Origin: Prochilodus magdalenae | Lineage: Eukaryota; Chordata; Actinopteri; Characiformes; Prochilodontidae | DNA: 64,000 nucleotides | Assembly (NCBI GenBank): GCA_024036415.1 | Contig: JAMWET010001195.1 | Span: 112,501 to 176,500, forward strand | Reading direction: 5' to 3' | Shown: positions 12,015-24,304 of the stretch, in pieces | Numbering within the stretch: position 1 is the first letter of the stretch | How the letters are laid out: the number at the start of each line of letters is the position of its first letter | Notes under the pieces: model-generated | Databases searched by the model: none | What the model saw: the letters and a program-made list of their open reading frames with translations, nothing else | Told to the model about the DNA's origin: nothing | Position numbers and translations under genes: made by a program

Positions 12015-12566
12015 GCTACGCCTAGAAGGAAACAGCCAACAGGAATGAATCTTGGTGGGTAGGTTTGACATAATGAGACATGTGAATGGTTCAAGTTTCA
12101 CGTTCGGCCCTGCTTGTCGCTGTACCTGACTGACCCAACTGCCATGATTGCAGCCATTCAGTGAGCAGTGGTGTCCTCCATGAGTCATCCTGTTAGTGCA
12201 GCACCATTGGCAGACGGCTGCACCACGCAGGACTACATGCACGCAGACCGTTACCACGACTGTCCTTAACACCACGTCACCGTCACCAAAGACTGCAGTG
12301 GTATCATGTCAACGGGTTATCTTCAGTGACGAGTCCTGCTTTTGATGGAGACGACCAACGAGTTCGTGTGTGGAGGCACCGTGGTCAGCACCAAGATGAA
12401 CGGTTGGTTGTCACAAGTCCAGAAGGCCTGGTGTCATTCCACCTCCACCCCTACCGCACCATCTGCAGGAACTGTGTGAGGATATTCAAGCTGTATGGGT
12501 TGGATTATCACAGGACACCATTAGGAACCTCTACAGCTCCATACCCAGACAGCTGGCATGTTGTGT
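12015..12566 (+). mobile_element. Tc1-like transposon fragment, copy D
   Basis: The + strand matches copy C (24,305-25,085) from the shared AACAGGAATGAA block through CACCACGCAGGACTACATGC, the FSDES-type catalytic block near 12,320 and the transposase tail. The match ends near 12,555 inside CCATACC-AGAC. The 3' terminus is replaced by the TG array that follows. Frame breaks make it non-functional. Confidence 0.75.
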
Positions 12567-12620
12567 TGGCGTTGTGCGTGTCTGTCCGTGTGTCTGTCCG
12601 TGTGTCTGTCCGTGTGTGTT

Positions 12621-12653
<33 letters not shown>

Positions 12654-12901
12654 GTGTCTCTCTCTCTGTGTGTGCCTGTGTGAACCTGTGTGTGTGTGTG
12701 TGTCTGTGTCTGTGTGATTGTGTGTGTTGATTGTGTCTGTGTGTGTGTATGTCTGTGTCTGTGTGTGTGTGTGTGTGTGTGGGTGTGTGGGTGTGTGTGT
12801 GTCTCTCTGTGTGTGTGCCTGTGTGAACCTGTGTGTGTGTGTGTGTGTGTCTGTGTCTGTGTGTGTGTATGTCTGTGTCTGTGTGTGTGTGTGTGTTTGT
12901 T

Positions 12902-12942
<41 letters not shown>

Positions 12943-13027
12943 CTCTCTCTCTCTCTGTGTGTGCCTGTGTGAACCTGTGTGTGTGTGTGTCTGTGTCTGT
13001 GTGATTGTGTGTGTTGATTGTGTCTGT

Positions 13028-13070
<43 letters not shown>

Positions 13071-13217
13071 TGTGTGTGTCTCTCTCTGTGTGTGCCTGTG
13101 TGAACCTGTGTGTGTGTGTGTGTGTGTCTGTGTCTGTGTGATTGTGTGTGTGTGTCTGTGTGTGTGTTGATTGTGCCTGTGTGTCTGTCTGTGTCTGTGT
13201 GTGTGTGTGTGTGTGGT
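12566..13217 (+). repeat. (TG)n array with higher-order structure
   Basis: About 650 bp of TG repeat punctuated by fixed interruptions: TCTCTCTCTG, GCCTGTGTGAACCTG and GTGATTGTGTGTGTTGATTG. The GCCTGTGTGAACCTG marker recurs at about 12,674, 12,817, 12,963 and 13,094, spaced 143, 146 and 131 bp, so segments of about 140 bp have been duplicated as blocks. The Val-Cys and Thr-His open frames are by-products. Confidence 0.9.
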
Positions 13218-13459
13218 TCCTGATTTCTCGCTGCTCTCCAGCTGCTGCTGTGGTTTGTTCAGTTCCATCAGCAGTGTATGATTTAAGGGCTGATTAGATG
13301 ATGTAGTTATTAGATGCTAACTGTAAATGCTGGACGTTATCTCCTCAGATCCGAACAGCTTCATGCTCACTGCCCACTTCAATGTCTTCACATGTTTTCT
13401 CAGGTGTCCTAAGGTCTTGTGCAGAGCGCTGTGTGCACGTGTGTGTGTGTGTGTGCGCG

Positions 13460-13705
13460 TGTGGTAAAGCACACCTCAGCTGTAAATCTGGCCTGTAGAC
13501 AGTAGGCCTGCAGCGCTGCGGTGAGTTATGGCTTTGTGTGCTTTTATCAGCTGGCTCTCTCGCTGTGTTTTTATCCGCCGGGCTGATTTATGAGAGGACC
13601 TACTGCATGTAGCCGTTACTTGTAACTGCGGGAGCTTCTCCCATAACCAAGCCAGGCAGCGCGGAGCAGAGCCTGCGGGATAATCACAGGTCGCAGAGTT
13701 TATCT
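13460..13705. promoter_or_regulatory. Low-repeat intronic island, candidate enhancer-like element
   Basis: Dense, non-repetitive sequence with TTATCAGCTGG (a GATA-type core abutting a CAGCTG E-box) near 13,545 and TTTATCTTTAA near 13,699. The look is typical of vertebrate conserved non-coding elements. Conservation cannot be tested here. Confidence 0.3.
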
Positions 13706-14334
13706 TTAAAGTGTGTGCAATGGGAGAGGAGGGTGGTCTCGGAGGGGATGTAGAGAAGGCTGTGGCAGCGGAGGAGGGGGGCGGTGCATTGTTTCAGTGT
13801 GGAAATGTGTGAATTCTCTTTGTATGATGAGAAGGGAAGCAGGTTAATGAGCACAGTGAGTAGGCATCACAGATACGGTTGAATGCAGAAGTTTGGAAAG
13901 TCCTGCTCCGATTGGATGTTTGGTTGGCTTGAGTTATGCATCTTTGTAAAATCGGAATTTCTCTGCACAATTTGGAAGCTGAAGATATTTTGTGTTGTAT
14001 TTTTGGCTCCCAGTATGTTACATTCAGCACTGAAGTGCTTTCAGATGTGATGATGTGGGTCCTCTGAAATCCCACCATGCTGACTAATGTTCGCCGAGGC
14101 CTGTAGGTGCACTGTGGCATCTGGCACTGAGGGGTTTGAGGTGGGTCATGGACCAGACCTGTTGTTTTGGCACATCCCATGGATGCTTGATTGGGAATGG
14201 GATCTGGGGAATCTGGAAGCCAGAATGCTTGAATGCTTGAACATATAATTCCTGAACTTCACAGAGAGTTCGAGTGCATGTTACCTGCAGAAAGAAGTTG
14301 ATGCAGCCTCAGTCGTGCAGTCCTGTGTGTGTGT

Positions 14335-14367
14335 TTGTATATGTATGTATGTATGTATGTATGTATA
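14335..14367. repeat. (ATGT)n microsatellite
   Basis: A short tetranucleotide run of about seven units. Confidence 0.9.
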
Positions 14368-16488
14368 CCCAATAAATTGGAAACTGTGGTCTTTGAAATT
14401 GGTATCAGCTACACAACTGATCAGATGATCCCTAATACGGGCCACATGATCAGTTCCAGACCCTGGTACTTCTAATTTCTAATGATCATTTAAGAAATTG
14501 AACAAAGGAAGTAAAAAAGGATAAAAATGATAACGTACCTGATTAGTCGTGCCCCAAAAAATCAATAGCACATGAGAAAAAAATAAAAAGTGATTTAATT
14601 AAAGTAAAATCAGAATAACAGAGAGACTTCCGAGCTACTAAAGCAACAGTGGGTCACTCTGTGCAAGGTGTGGAGGCTCCAACTCTTCGCCCTTCTGGTC
14701 AAAATTCACATCTCAAAACTCGTCCAGCCTTCTCTGCCCTTACTCTTCACACCACCACCATACCACTCACCACACCAACACTCTAACTCTGTTCCGGGGC
14801 TTCCAGATCAAAGGAGGACTCTCGGTCTTCAATCAGTTGGACCTGACCGTTCTCTTCACCCTCACTGTACGTCAAATTCTTGTTGATTTCCCTACATCGT
14901 CTATCGAGAGTGACCTACAGGGTACAGTTGTTTTTACCGTACAACATCGTTTACGTAACTGACATTACCTCCAGCCTTGCACAGAAACTCTCAACACACC
15001 CAGATACTCAGGAAGGAACGCTCTTGAATCCATTATCCATTATCCATTATCATTATGAGTAAATATGGAATAGGATTCTAAACAGCCAGAGCTGCCAAGG
15101 CTGCGCTGGTGTGTCAACTTGTATTCGCAATTAACATTTCTAATGGTTTCAGTGTTACGTCAGTTTTACCCCCACCATTGTTCAAGACAAAGTGCCCGCT
15201 GCGGACCACTGGCCCCCCCTTAGTATTGGCTCGAAATCCACCAAAAGGGTGCTTTGCGGCCCACTCGTGGTTCACGGCCCCAGTGGTTGAGAAACCCTGC
15301 CCTACATCATGTCCTATGTGACAGAAAGGAGAAGACAAATAGGTTAAATTACAGCATGCCATTGTTCTCACGCATATGGACGCCATTCGGGTTATGTGTC
15401 CGTGTCCGTATGTGTGGGTGGGTTCTTTGTAGTGTAGCGGTGGTAGGTATGCAGAGGGGTTTCTCTTTGGCTTCTGAGCTATGTATGTATATGAACTTGT
15501 GCTGGAAAGAGACTGTATGCATGAGCAGTGAGTGTGTAACTGCCGTGGAAGGAGTTAATCAGGACCAGTGAGATATTTGTTTGTTTACGTAAGAGCGTGG
15601 TAGTTGGTGTATGTGTTTATATCTGAGCCCTAGACAGTGTACAGTACTGGGGGACACGTCAAATGCCTTCCCTTCATATTTGTTTCATTTCCAGTCAAAA
15701 ACGCACATCAAGTTATTATTCATTGTAGGAGATATTACTGAGACTAGGAATAAAAAATGGTAGTCATTTGATTGCACCCTGGCATAAAAACCGCAGTTAA
15801 CCAGCTGCAGTGTATACACTATTGTTAACAACCACCTGGAAGGCCACCAAAACTACTCCCCTATCAGATAAACAGCACTTTCATCTTTGTGAGAGAGAGA
15901 AGATCATCAAGCTCTAGTCTTGTTTCAGGTTTGAGAACCTCCACAGGTGTTTCTGTCCATATTTCCAGACACCTCAATGCTATGGAGGTCTGAAAGGAGG
16001 TGTAGCTGTTCGAGAAGCTTCTCACTGAGAAAAGTAAATGGACACGTTCAACAAAAAAGTCCAGAACCTCAACACCACTGACTGTGTTTCGGGTTATTCT
16101 GTTGGTGAGAAGAGGCAGAACATACTAAAACAACTTGAACTCAGAAAGCATGGGGAAGACTGAATTTCGGGGGTCTGAAAAAAAAACATCCCTGTGGATT
16201 TGTTTGAAAAGCTGAAGTCAAGAATGTAGGCTGTTAAATAAACCTAATATTTTGTAGGGAATGAAATGAATGGTGGTCTCTGACTTTTGCATACTGGAGT
16301 ATGTCTGAATATGGTCTATGCTCTGCACATGTGTGTGCTTATATGTGTATTGGGGGGACAAGGAGTCTAGTGAGGGTGGAAGAATATAGATGAGGAGTCA
16401 TGTGATGAAGGCTGTAATTGCCCGACAGCACCAGCAGCAGCTGATAAATGTTGTGACTCTGCTGAGGTTTAACAGCCAGATAACCCTT

Positions 16489-18993
16489 ACTGATACACTC
16501 CACCGCTATAGACTTCTGTTCTGCTATACCACTGATACACTCCACCGCTATAGACTCCTGTTCTGCTATACCGCTGATACACTCCACCGCTATAGACTCC
16601 TGTTCTACTATACCGCTGATACACTCCACCGCTATAGACTTCTGTTCTGCTATACCACTGATACACTCCACCGCTATAGACTTCTGTTCTGCTATACCAC
16701 TGATACACTCCACCGCTATAGACTTCTGTTCTGCTATACCACTGATACACTCCACCGCTATAGACTTCTGTTCTGCTATAACACTGATACACTCCACCGC
16801 TATAGACGTCTGTTCTGCTATACCACTGATACACTCCACCGCTATAGACTCCTGTTCTGCTATACCGCTGATACACTCCACCGCTATAGACTCCTGTTCT
16901 GCTATACCACTGATACACTCCACCGCTATAGACTCCTGTTCTGCTATACCGCTGATACACTCCACCGCTATAGACTCCTGTTCTGCTATACCGCTGATAC
17001 ACTCCACCGCTATAGACTCCTGTTCTGCTATACCGCTGATACACTCCACCGCTATAGACTTCTGTTCTGCTATACCACTGATACACTCCACCGCTATAGA
17101 CTTCTGTTCTGCTATAACACTGATACACTCCACCGCTATAGACGTCTGTTCTGCTATACCACTGATACACTCCACCGCTATAGACTCCTGTTCTGCTATA
17201 CCACTGATACACTCCACCGCTATAGACTCCTGTTCTGCTATACCGCTGATACACTCCACCGCTATAGACTCCTGTTCTGCTATACCGCTGATACACTCCA
17301 CCGCTATAGACTTCTGTTCTAGTATAACACTGACACACTCCACCGCTATAGACTCCTGTTCTGCTATACCACTGATACACTCCACCGCTATAGACTTCTG
17401 TTCTAGTATAACACTGATACACTCTACTGCTATAGACTTCTGTTCTGCTATAACACTGATACACTCCACCCCTATAGACTCCTGTTCTGCTATACCGCTG
17501 ATACACTCCACCGCTATAGACTTCTGTTCTTGTATAACACTGATACACTCTACTGCTATAGACTTCTGTTCTACTATAACACTGATACACTCTACTGCTA
17601 TAGACCTCTGTTCTAGTATAACACTGATACACTCCACCGCTATAGACTTCTGTTCTGCTATACCACTGATACACTCTACTGCTATAGACTTCTGTTCTGC
17701 TATACCACTGATACACTCCACTGCTATAGACTTCTGTTCTACTATAAGACTGATACACTCCACCGCTATAGACTTCTGTTCTACTATAACACTGACACAC
17801 TCCACCGCTATAGACTTCTGTTCTGCTATACCACTGATACACTCCACCGCTATAGACTCCTGTTCTGCTATACCACTGATACACTCCACCGCTATAGACT
17901 CCTGTTCTGCTATACCACTGATACACTCCACCGCTATAGACTCCTGTTCTGCTATACCGCTGATACACTCCACCGCTATAGACTTCTGTTCTAGTATAAC
18001 ACTGACACACTCCACCGCTATAGACTCCTGTTCTGCTATACCACTGATACACTCCACCGCTATAGACTTCTGTTCTAGTATAACACTGATACACTCTACT
18101 GCTATAGACTTCTGTTCTGCTATAACACTGATACACTCCACCCCTATAGACTCCTGTTCTGCTATACCGCTGATACACTCCACCGCTATAGACTTCTGTT
18201 CTAGTATAACACTGATACACTCTACTGCTATAGACTTCTGTTCTACTATAACACTGATACACTCTACTGCTATAGACTTCTGTTCTGCTATAACACTGAT
18301 ACACTCCACCGCTATAGACTTCTGTTCTGCTATACCACTGATACACTCTACTGCTATAGACTTCTGTTCTGCTATACCACTGATACACTCTACTGCAATA
18401 GACGCCTGTTCTACTATAAGACTGATACACTCCACCGCTATAGACTTCTGTTCTAGTGTAACACTGATACACTCCACCGCTATAGACTTCTGTTCTGCTA
18501 TACCACTGATACACTCCACCGCTATAGACTTCTGTTCTAGTATAACACTGATACACTCCACCGCTATAGACGTCTGTTCTGCTATACCACTGATACACTC
18601 CACCGCTATAGACTTCTGTTCTGCTATACCACTGATACACTCCACCGCTATAGACTTCTGTTCTGCTATAACACTGATACACTCCACCGCTATAGACGTC
18701 TGTTCTGCTATACCACTGATACACTCCACCGCTATAGACTTCTGTTCTGCTATACCACTGATGCACTCCACCGCTATAGACTTCTGTTCTAGTATACCGC
18801 TGATACACTCCACTGCTATAGACTTCTGTTCTAGTATAACACTGATACACTCCACCTCTATAGACTTCTGTTCTCCTATACCACTGATACACTCCACCGC
18901 TATAGACTTCTGTTCTGCTATAACACTGATACACTCCACCGCTATAGACTTCTGTTCTGCTTTAAGACTGATACACTCCACCGCTATAGACTT
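16489..18993. repeat. 42-bp minisatellite, 59 full units plus a partial unit
   Basis: The unit begins ACTGATACACTCCACCGC and continues TATAGACTTCTGTTCTGCTATAMC. Starting at 16,489, the same phase is found 59 units later at 18,967 (59 x 42 = 2,478), so there is no net indel in the array. Units vary at a few fixed positions (CCGC/CTGC/CCCC, TTC/TCC/GTC, GCTATACC/GTATAAC). Because 42 is a multiple of three and the unit lacks stops in several frames, open frames of 880 and 815 codons (- strand) and 310 codons (+ strand) run through it. The 880-codon frame repeats the 14-mer GIAEQKSIAVECIS. I regard these as by-products of the array, which lies inside a gnb1l intron. Confidence 0.95.
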
Positions 18994-19330
18994 AGTCTAA
19001 CACTGATTTTACCTCGCTGCTAAAGACGTCTCATTTACCGTAGCACCTCTATAGACTTTAGTTTTACTGAAAAACTGCTATAGACTTCTGCCATAACACT
19101 GCGGTACACTTCTGATTAAATGTAACACCACTACAGTCTTCTATTGTACTGGAACACGGCTATAAACTTTTGTCCTGTTATAATACTGCAGTAAACATTG
19201 GATGCACTCCTAATACCGCTTTGTTCGTCCCTGCTATAGACTTCCATTCTACTATAACTCTGATATGGACCCTCTGTTTTACTGTGATCCTGATGCAGTC
19301 CACTGCTATACAGCGGTTAGTGGTGATAAC
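18994..19330. repeat. Degenerate flank of the 42-bp minisatellite
   Basis: Recognisable but decayed pieces of the 42-bp unit (GCTATAGACTT, TATAACACTG, GATGCAGTCCACTGC) continue with irregular spacing to about 19,330. One more trace lies near 19,795-19,845. The left edge of the array is abrupt by contrast. Confidence 0.75.
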
Positions 19331-19911
19331 ACAATCTTGCTGATTAAGAAATGCTCTACCCATGCTGAGCAGTGGATGCAAATGACTTTACCCTCCAGTT
19401 GACAGTTAGGAAGCAGCAACTGTAGCACATAGAGGAACAGAGAATGGACGTATTTGACCTGCAGTCCGTTGAGTCAGATTCAGAAGATGATGACTTCATG
19501 AAATTCCAAACCTGTTGTTGGCTCCAGTTTTTGGTGGGCAGCTGTGACAGAACAGCTAAACAAACTGGAATTAGTCAGAAACAAACAGAATGCAATGGAG
19601 GAAACATGATTTACAGACTGTCAGGAACAAAACAACACGCAGGTTAATCTTACAAATATTGAAAAACGCATGTTTGATACAGCCTACATGGCTCCGTCTA
19701 ATTATTTCTCTGTTTGGGAGAGCTGTTGGAACGAGGACACCTGTGAATAACCAATGGCTGATGGTTATCCGTGATCCTCGTTGTCATGCTGTCCGCTCAT
19801 ATAGACTTCTTTTTCCTGTAGTCCTGACGTATTCCACTGTATAAACCCCTGCTGTGGTTCGGCTTCTGTGTATATAAGAAGTTTTTGATTTCTCCCTCTC
19901 TCTCTCTGTAG

Positions 19912-20121
19912 GCGGCCTCGGGTCCTCTGTTGTGTGCTGGTTATGAAGACGGTTCTCTGGTTCTCTGGGATGTTTCTCATCGGCGTCCTCTCAGCTGCCT
20001 GAAGGTCCATGGAGAGCCAGTTATGTGTCTAGACTTTGACACAGGCAGGCAGAAAGGCATCTCAGGATCCTCTGAGAAGACCCTGACCTCCTGGACCATC
20101 GACAGCCAGCAAAGCCTTCAG
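19912..20121 (+). CDS. gnb1l: gnb1l internal coding exon (70 codons, WD40 repeats)
   Basis: A 210-bp phase-0 exon preceded by a CT-rich tract and GTAG acceptor and followed by a GTTCGT donor, which is weaker than consensus. It encodes AASGPLLCAGYEDGSLVLWD at its start, a canonical WD40 blade ending in Leu-Trp-Asp, then a second blade with HGEPVMCLDFD and GISGSSEKTL, ending DSQQSLQ. The match to human GNB1L (LLLAGYEDGSVVLWD through WQQALQ) is close over its length. It joins the exon at 2,508 on the left and 35,555 on the right without a gap in the protein. Confidence 0.95.
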
Positions 20122-20250
20122 GTTCGTTTTGTCTTTTGCTACAGCTCTCTTTATTTCAGACCACCATTCAAAGATCATCAGTGGCGTAGTCTGCACTGCA
20201 CCCGTGTCTACTGTGTCTCACTGGACAGGAAATTTCCCACCTTGTGTGTT

Positions 20251-20600
20251 TAAAGTGGTAGTAACCTCAGGCTACTGCAGATGGCGCTGCATGAGGATGA
20301 TGTGGTGATATAAATACCTGTGGGTGACGGGATCCATAGATTGGGAAGAGGTGCTACAGTGCAGGGAATGTCTCGTTCCATGTGTGGAAAATGGCTCCAG
20401 AGCAGATGTTAATGACTGGCTAAAAGGAGGGACTCCATGTGGGCGTGGCCAAAGACCACAGTTTGAAGGAATAGCTGAATCTGCAGGTGTATGGAAGCGT
20501 ACCGTCATACGGGTCTACCAGCAGGGGCTAAAATCCCAGTCTACAGGGAATTCTTGTCGGAATTGTATCAGGGAAGGCATCCACCAAATCTGGCATGTGA
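20251..20600 (+). repeat. Dispersed repeat family R1, copy 1
   Basis: Starts with GTGGTAGTAACCTCAGGC and contains the shared block GATCCATAGATTGGGAAGAG, then a segment ending CCACCAAATCTGG. It matches 30,075-30,660 (reverse) and 31,236-31,725 (forward). It looks like a DNA-transposon derivative, but no transposase motif could be confirmed and the class is unknown to me. Confidence 0.75.
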
Positions 20601-20634
20601 AAAACTGTGTTCTTTTTATTGTTATAATGATATA

Positions 20635-20884
20635 AATAACTCAAGATCTCAAGAAAACATGATCCTTTACGGTGTTTTAATTATATAAATAACTCTAGAA
20701 AATAATCTATATCATCTAATAATCTGTAAAATCTAAACTCTAGAAAATAATCTATACATATGATCTAATAATCTATATAATCTAAACTCTAGAAAATAAT
20801 CTATATAATCTAATAATCTATATAATCTAAACTCTAGAAAATAATCCATATAATCTAATAATCTATATAATCTAAACTCTAGAA

Positions 20885-20920
<36 letters not shown>

Positions 20921-21545
20921 TATAATACTCTATATAATCTAAACTCTAGAAAATAATCCATATAATCTAAACTCTAGAAAATGATCTATATCATCTAATA
21001 ATCTGTAAAATCTAAACTCTAGAAAATAATCTATATAATCTAATAATCTATATAATCTAAACTCTACAAAATAATCCATATAATCTAACCTCTAGAAAAC
21101 ATTCCATATAATCTAATAATCTATATAATCTAAACTCTAGGAAACATTCCATATAATCTAATAATCTATATAATCTAAACTCTAGAAAATAATCCATATA
21201 ATCGAATAATCTATATAATCTGAACTCTAGAAAATGATTTATATAATCCAAACTCTAGAAAATATTCCATATAATCTAATAATCTATATATTAATAATCT
21301 ATATATATAATAGATTATTATATTAATAATCTATATATAATAATCTATATATCCTAAACTCTAGAAAATTATTTATATAATATAAACTCTAGAAAATAAT
21401 CCATATAATCTATATTATCTATATCTTTTAATAATCTATATAATCTGAACTCTAGAAAATAATCTATATAATCTAAACTAGAAAATAATCTATATAATCT
21501 AAATAATCTAGAAAATATTAATAACTCAAGATCTCGAGAAAACAG
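20635..21545. repeat. AT-rich minisatellite (about 45-bp unit)
   Basis: Repeats of AATCTAAACTCTAGAAAATA plus AATCTATATAATC-type blocks, with variable unit length centred near 45 bp, including an AT run at 20,888-20,915. It is bracketed by near-identical ends, AACTCAAGATCTCAAGAAAA at 20,638 and AACTCAAGATCTCGAGAAAA at about 21,522. This suggests that the array expanded inside, or between copies of, another element. Confidence 0.85.
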
Positions 21546-22539
21546 CGTCTGTTTAGCCATGATGATGGCATGCGCATCGCGAGATCTTGAGCAAGCGAGT
21601 GACAATATCTCGTCTTCACCGACTGGAAAAACATGCTCATGCAGGGATAACGTAGGAATGGGTCGCGGGATGGCGGAAACTTCTCATTCGCAGTGTAACC
21701 CCGGTGGAACCTGACCCGTCATAAAGCCACACGTCAGACCGCACACTCGACCACACGTAGGTTCAGACACACTGGAAAAATATTAGATCATGTAGAAGTG
21801 TATCTTCAGGCCCCTTCAGGGCGATAAATCAGTCCAGCCTGATCGTGATGTGACAGCAGCTCTAACCGCCCTCCTTCCAGCGCCGTGCCAGATTCTACCT
21901 ATGGTCAAGAACCTCCTCCTCTCCCTCCGCCTGCCTTCATACGACATGAAAAATGCCCTTCATGCTAGGGACATATTTTATCTTATGTAACACCTAGCTC
22001 GTCTGAAGGTTAACGGCTCGTTAGCAGCGCTCCTCTCCGCTGATTTCGGGAGTTAAAGAGCCATATTTCACACCGGAGCTGAAGAATCTGTGTTTATAGA
22101 GGAAAAAAAAAGGAGGAAAGACAGACTGATATACACCCGGGGTCTGCGGAGGGAGGTGTTGTTCTTTCCAGCGCCTTTTACACTTGAACGGACGGATTAG
22201 AAATATTCGCAAACCTCCTCGTATTATTCCTAGCGCGCAAAAATGTATCTGCAATAATACTGCGAAAGCATTTATTCAATATCTCTGAAAATAGGAGCTG
22301 CATGGGCAGCGGGGTTTACTTTTGCTCACGCTGAGGAGGAAAAAAGGTTTGATTTAGAAGGCGATTCTTGGAGGTTAGGGCAGAGCGAGCTGGGAAAAGA
22401 GTCAGCAGGGGCTTTTAAATTAGCCTCAAGTGCAGCGCAGTGTGACGTCCAGACAGCCACTGAGAACTCTTCCCACAGAAGTGTTATTGTGTGTGGCAGC
22501 AGAGCAGCAGAGAGAGAGAGACGGGAATCTGCTGGGTGA

Positions 22540-22724
22540 CTGCCTTTCTCTCTCTCTCTCTCACTCTCTTAACCTCTCTTTCTCTCTCTCTCTCTCTCTG
22601 TCTCTCTATCTTAACCTCTCTTTCTCTCTCTCTCTCTGTCTCTCTCTCTTAACCTCTCTTTCTCCCTTTCTCGCTCTTCATCTCTCTCTCTCTGCCTTTC
22701 CCTGACTTTCTCTTTCAACCTCTT

Positions 22725-22780
<56 letters not shown>

Positions 22781-22885
22781 ACTTAACCTCTCTTTCTCCC
22801 TTTCTCGCTCTTCTTCCCTCTCTCTCTCTGCCTCTCCCTATCTCTCTCTCTCTCTGCCTTTCCCTGACGTTTTCTTTCAACCTCT

Positions 22886-22930
<45 letters not shown>

Positions 22931-23018
22931 TCTCTCTCTACCCCCTCTCCATCCATCTTTCGTTCTTCCTCCCACTCTCTACACCTCTCTCCCTCTCTCT
23001 CCCTCTTTCGTGCTCTCA

Positions 23019-23059
<41 letters not shown>

Positions 23060-23470
23060 CCACTCTCTCCCTCCATCTCTCCTTCTCGCTCTCTCTCAAC
23101 CTATTTTTCACTCTTTCTCTCTCCCCTCTCACTTTCCATCTCTCTCTGTCCCCCTCTCTCTACCTCTTTCGCTCTCTCTCTCTCTCCCTTTCTGTCTTAG
23201 CCTCTCTCTCTTTCTTACACTCTTACACTCTCTTTCTCTACCTCTCTGGTGCTTTGTGCCTTCCTTGCATTCTCTCTCTCCCCCCTCTTTCTCTCCCTCT
23301 CTCTTTCCATCTCTTACTCTTTCCCAATCTCTCTCACTACTTACGTCTTTTGGTTTTTCTCACATTTCCTCATTTTTCTCCCTTCTGCCTCCCTCTCTTT
23401 CTTTCTCTCTCTCTCTCCCTGTCTCTCTCTTTCTCCCGCCGCCCCCCCCCTCACTCTCCCCCTCCTCCCG
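22540..23470 (+). repeat. (CT)n-rich polypyrimidine tract
   Basis: About 930 bp of TC dinucleotide runs (a longest clean stretch of about 45 bp near 22,730-22,775), interrupted by recurring TTAACCTCTCTTTCTC and CCTGACKTTYTCTTTCAACC blocks, which shows block duplication. It is pyrimidine-rich on the gnb1l sense strand. The Ser/Leu and Arg/Glu open frames are by-products. Confidence 0.92.
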
Positions 23471-24304
23471 CTGATGAACGACCCAAGAGAGATAATAAAA
23501 ACATCAGTCCCTCGCAGGCTGCAAACCAAACAAAAAACACATCTGCAATAAAATGAACAGTAGTTCTCAGTGGGAGGTGGCAGTAAAGGCTAAAGCAGGA
23601 GGGATGGCTGTGGGCCCTGACGCTCCTCCAACAGCCCACACCAAACTGAGTCGCAGCCGAGCTTCACCCTCTGAACTGCGGCTGGGAATAACGGCCATTT
23701 CCACCATGCGTACTCCAGCACACCCTTCACTGCCCCACCGTCATTCAGAGTTCGGTCTGTGTGATCGTCGATCTCGCCTGTACTGATACAGTGAACGTCA
23801 TATCGCCCCCTCTGTATCCTGTAGTGCATTGCCGCCTGTCAGGTCGACTGTGACGGAGCACTTTAAATCCAGTCATCTTCACTCTGATCTCAGACTGGGC
23901 TTCAGGGGTGCTGTGGGTTCCTTAGGCTGAGTTCTTCATGAATAACGTCAGTAGTAAGTGCTGAGTGATTCGGCAAATGGTAATACCGCCATACCTGATG
24001 ACGTTTTCAGGATACAAGATAAGCCACAGTGTTCATTTGATTTTTTCTGAGCCCTGGCGGGTTGGAACAGACGACGCTAAGTCCTGTGAAACAGGGCTAG
24101 TTCTGCTCACTTTCTGACCCCATGTCAAAATATCTGGATTTCCGTCTAGTGTTGGAATGAGGAACTGCAGGCTCCTGTGAGTAGAAGGCCCTACGCAGGG
24201 CTGCAGCAATCCTGAACTAAGGCCGAATATGGCTCATGTGTTTTATTCTGAATATCAGACAATACTGATACACAGACTGCCTGTCCAAGACGGCCTGTAT
24301 ATAC

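Noticed and set aside
12531..13268. 245-codon Thr/His-rich frame and Val/Cys-rich frames
   Set aside because: Direct translation of the TG/CA array.
16339..18981. 880-codon - strand open frame with 14-residue repeats
   Set aside because: It coincides with a 42-bp tandem array (42 = 3 x 14) and several frames are open at once, including on the other strand. There is no flanking gene structure. It is kept as a finding but not called as a gene.
16489..18993. CRISPR-like regular direct repeats
   Set aside because: Units are contiguous with no unique spacers, and the genome is vertebrate.
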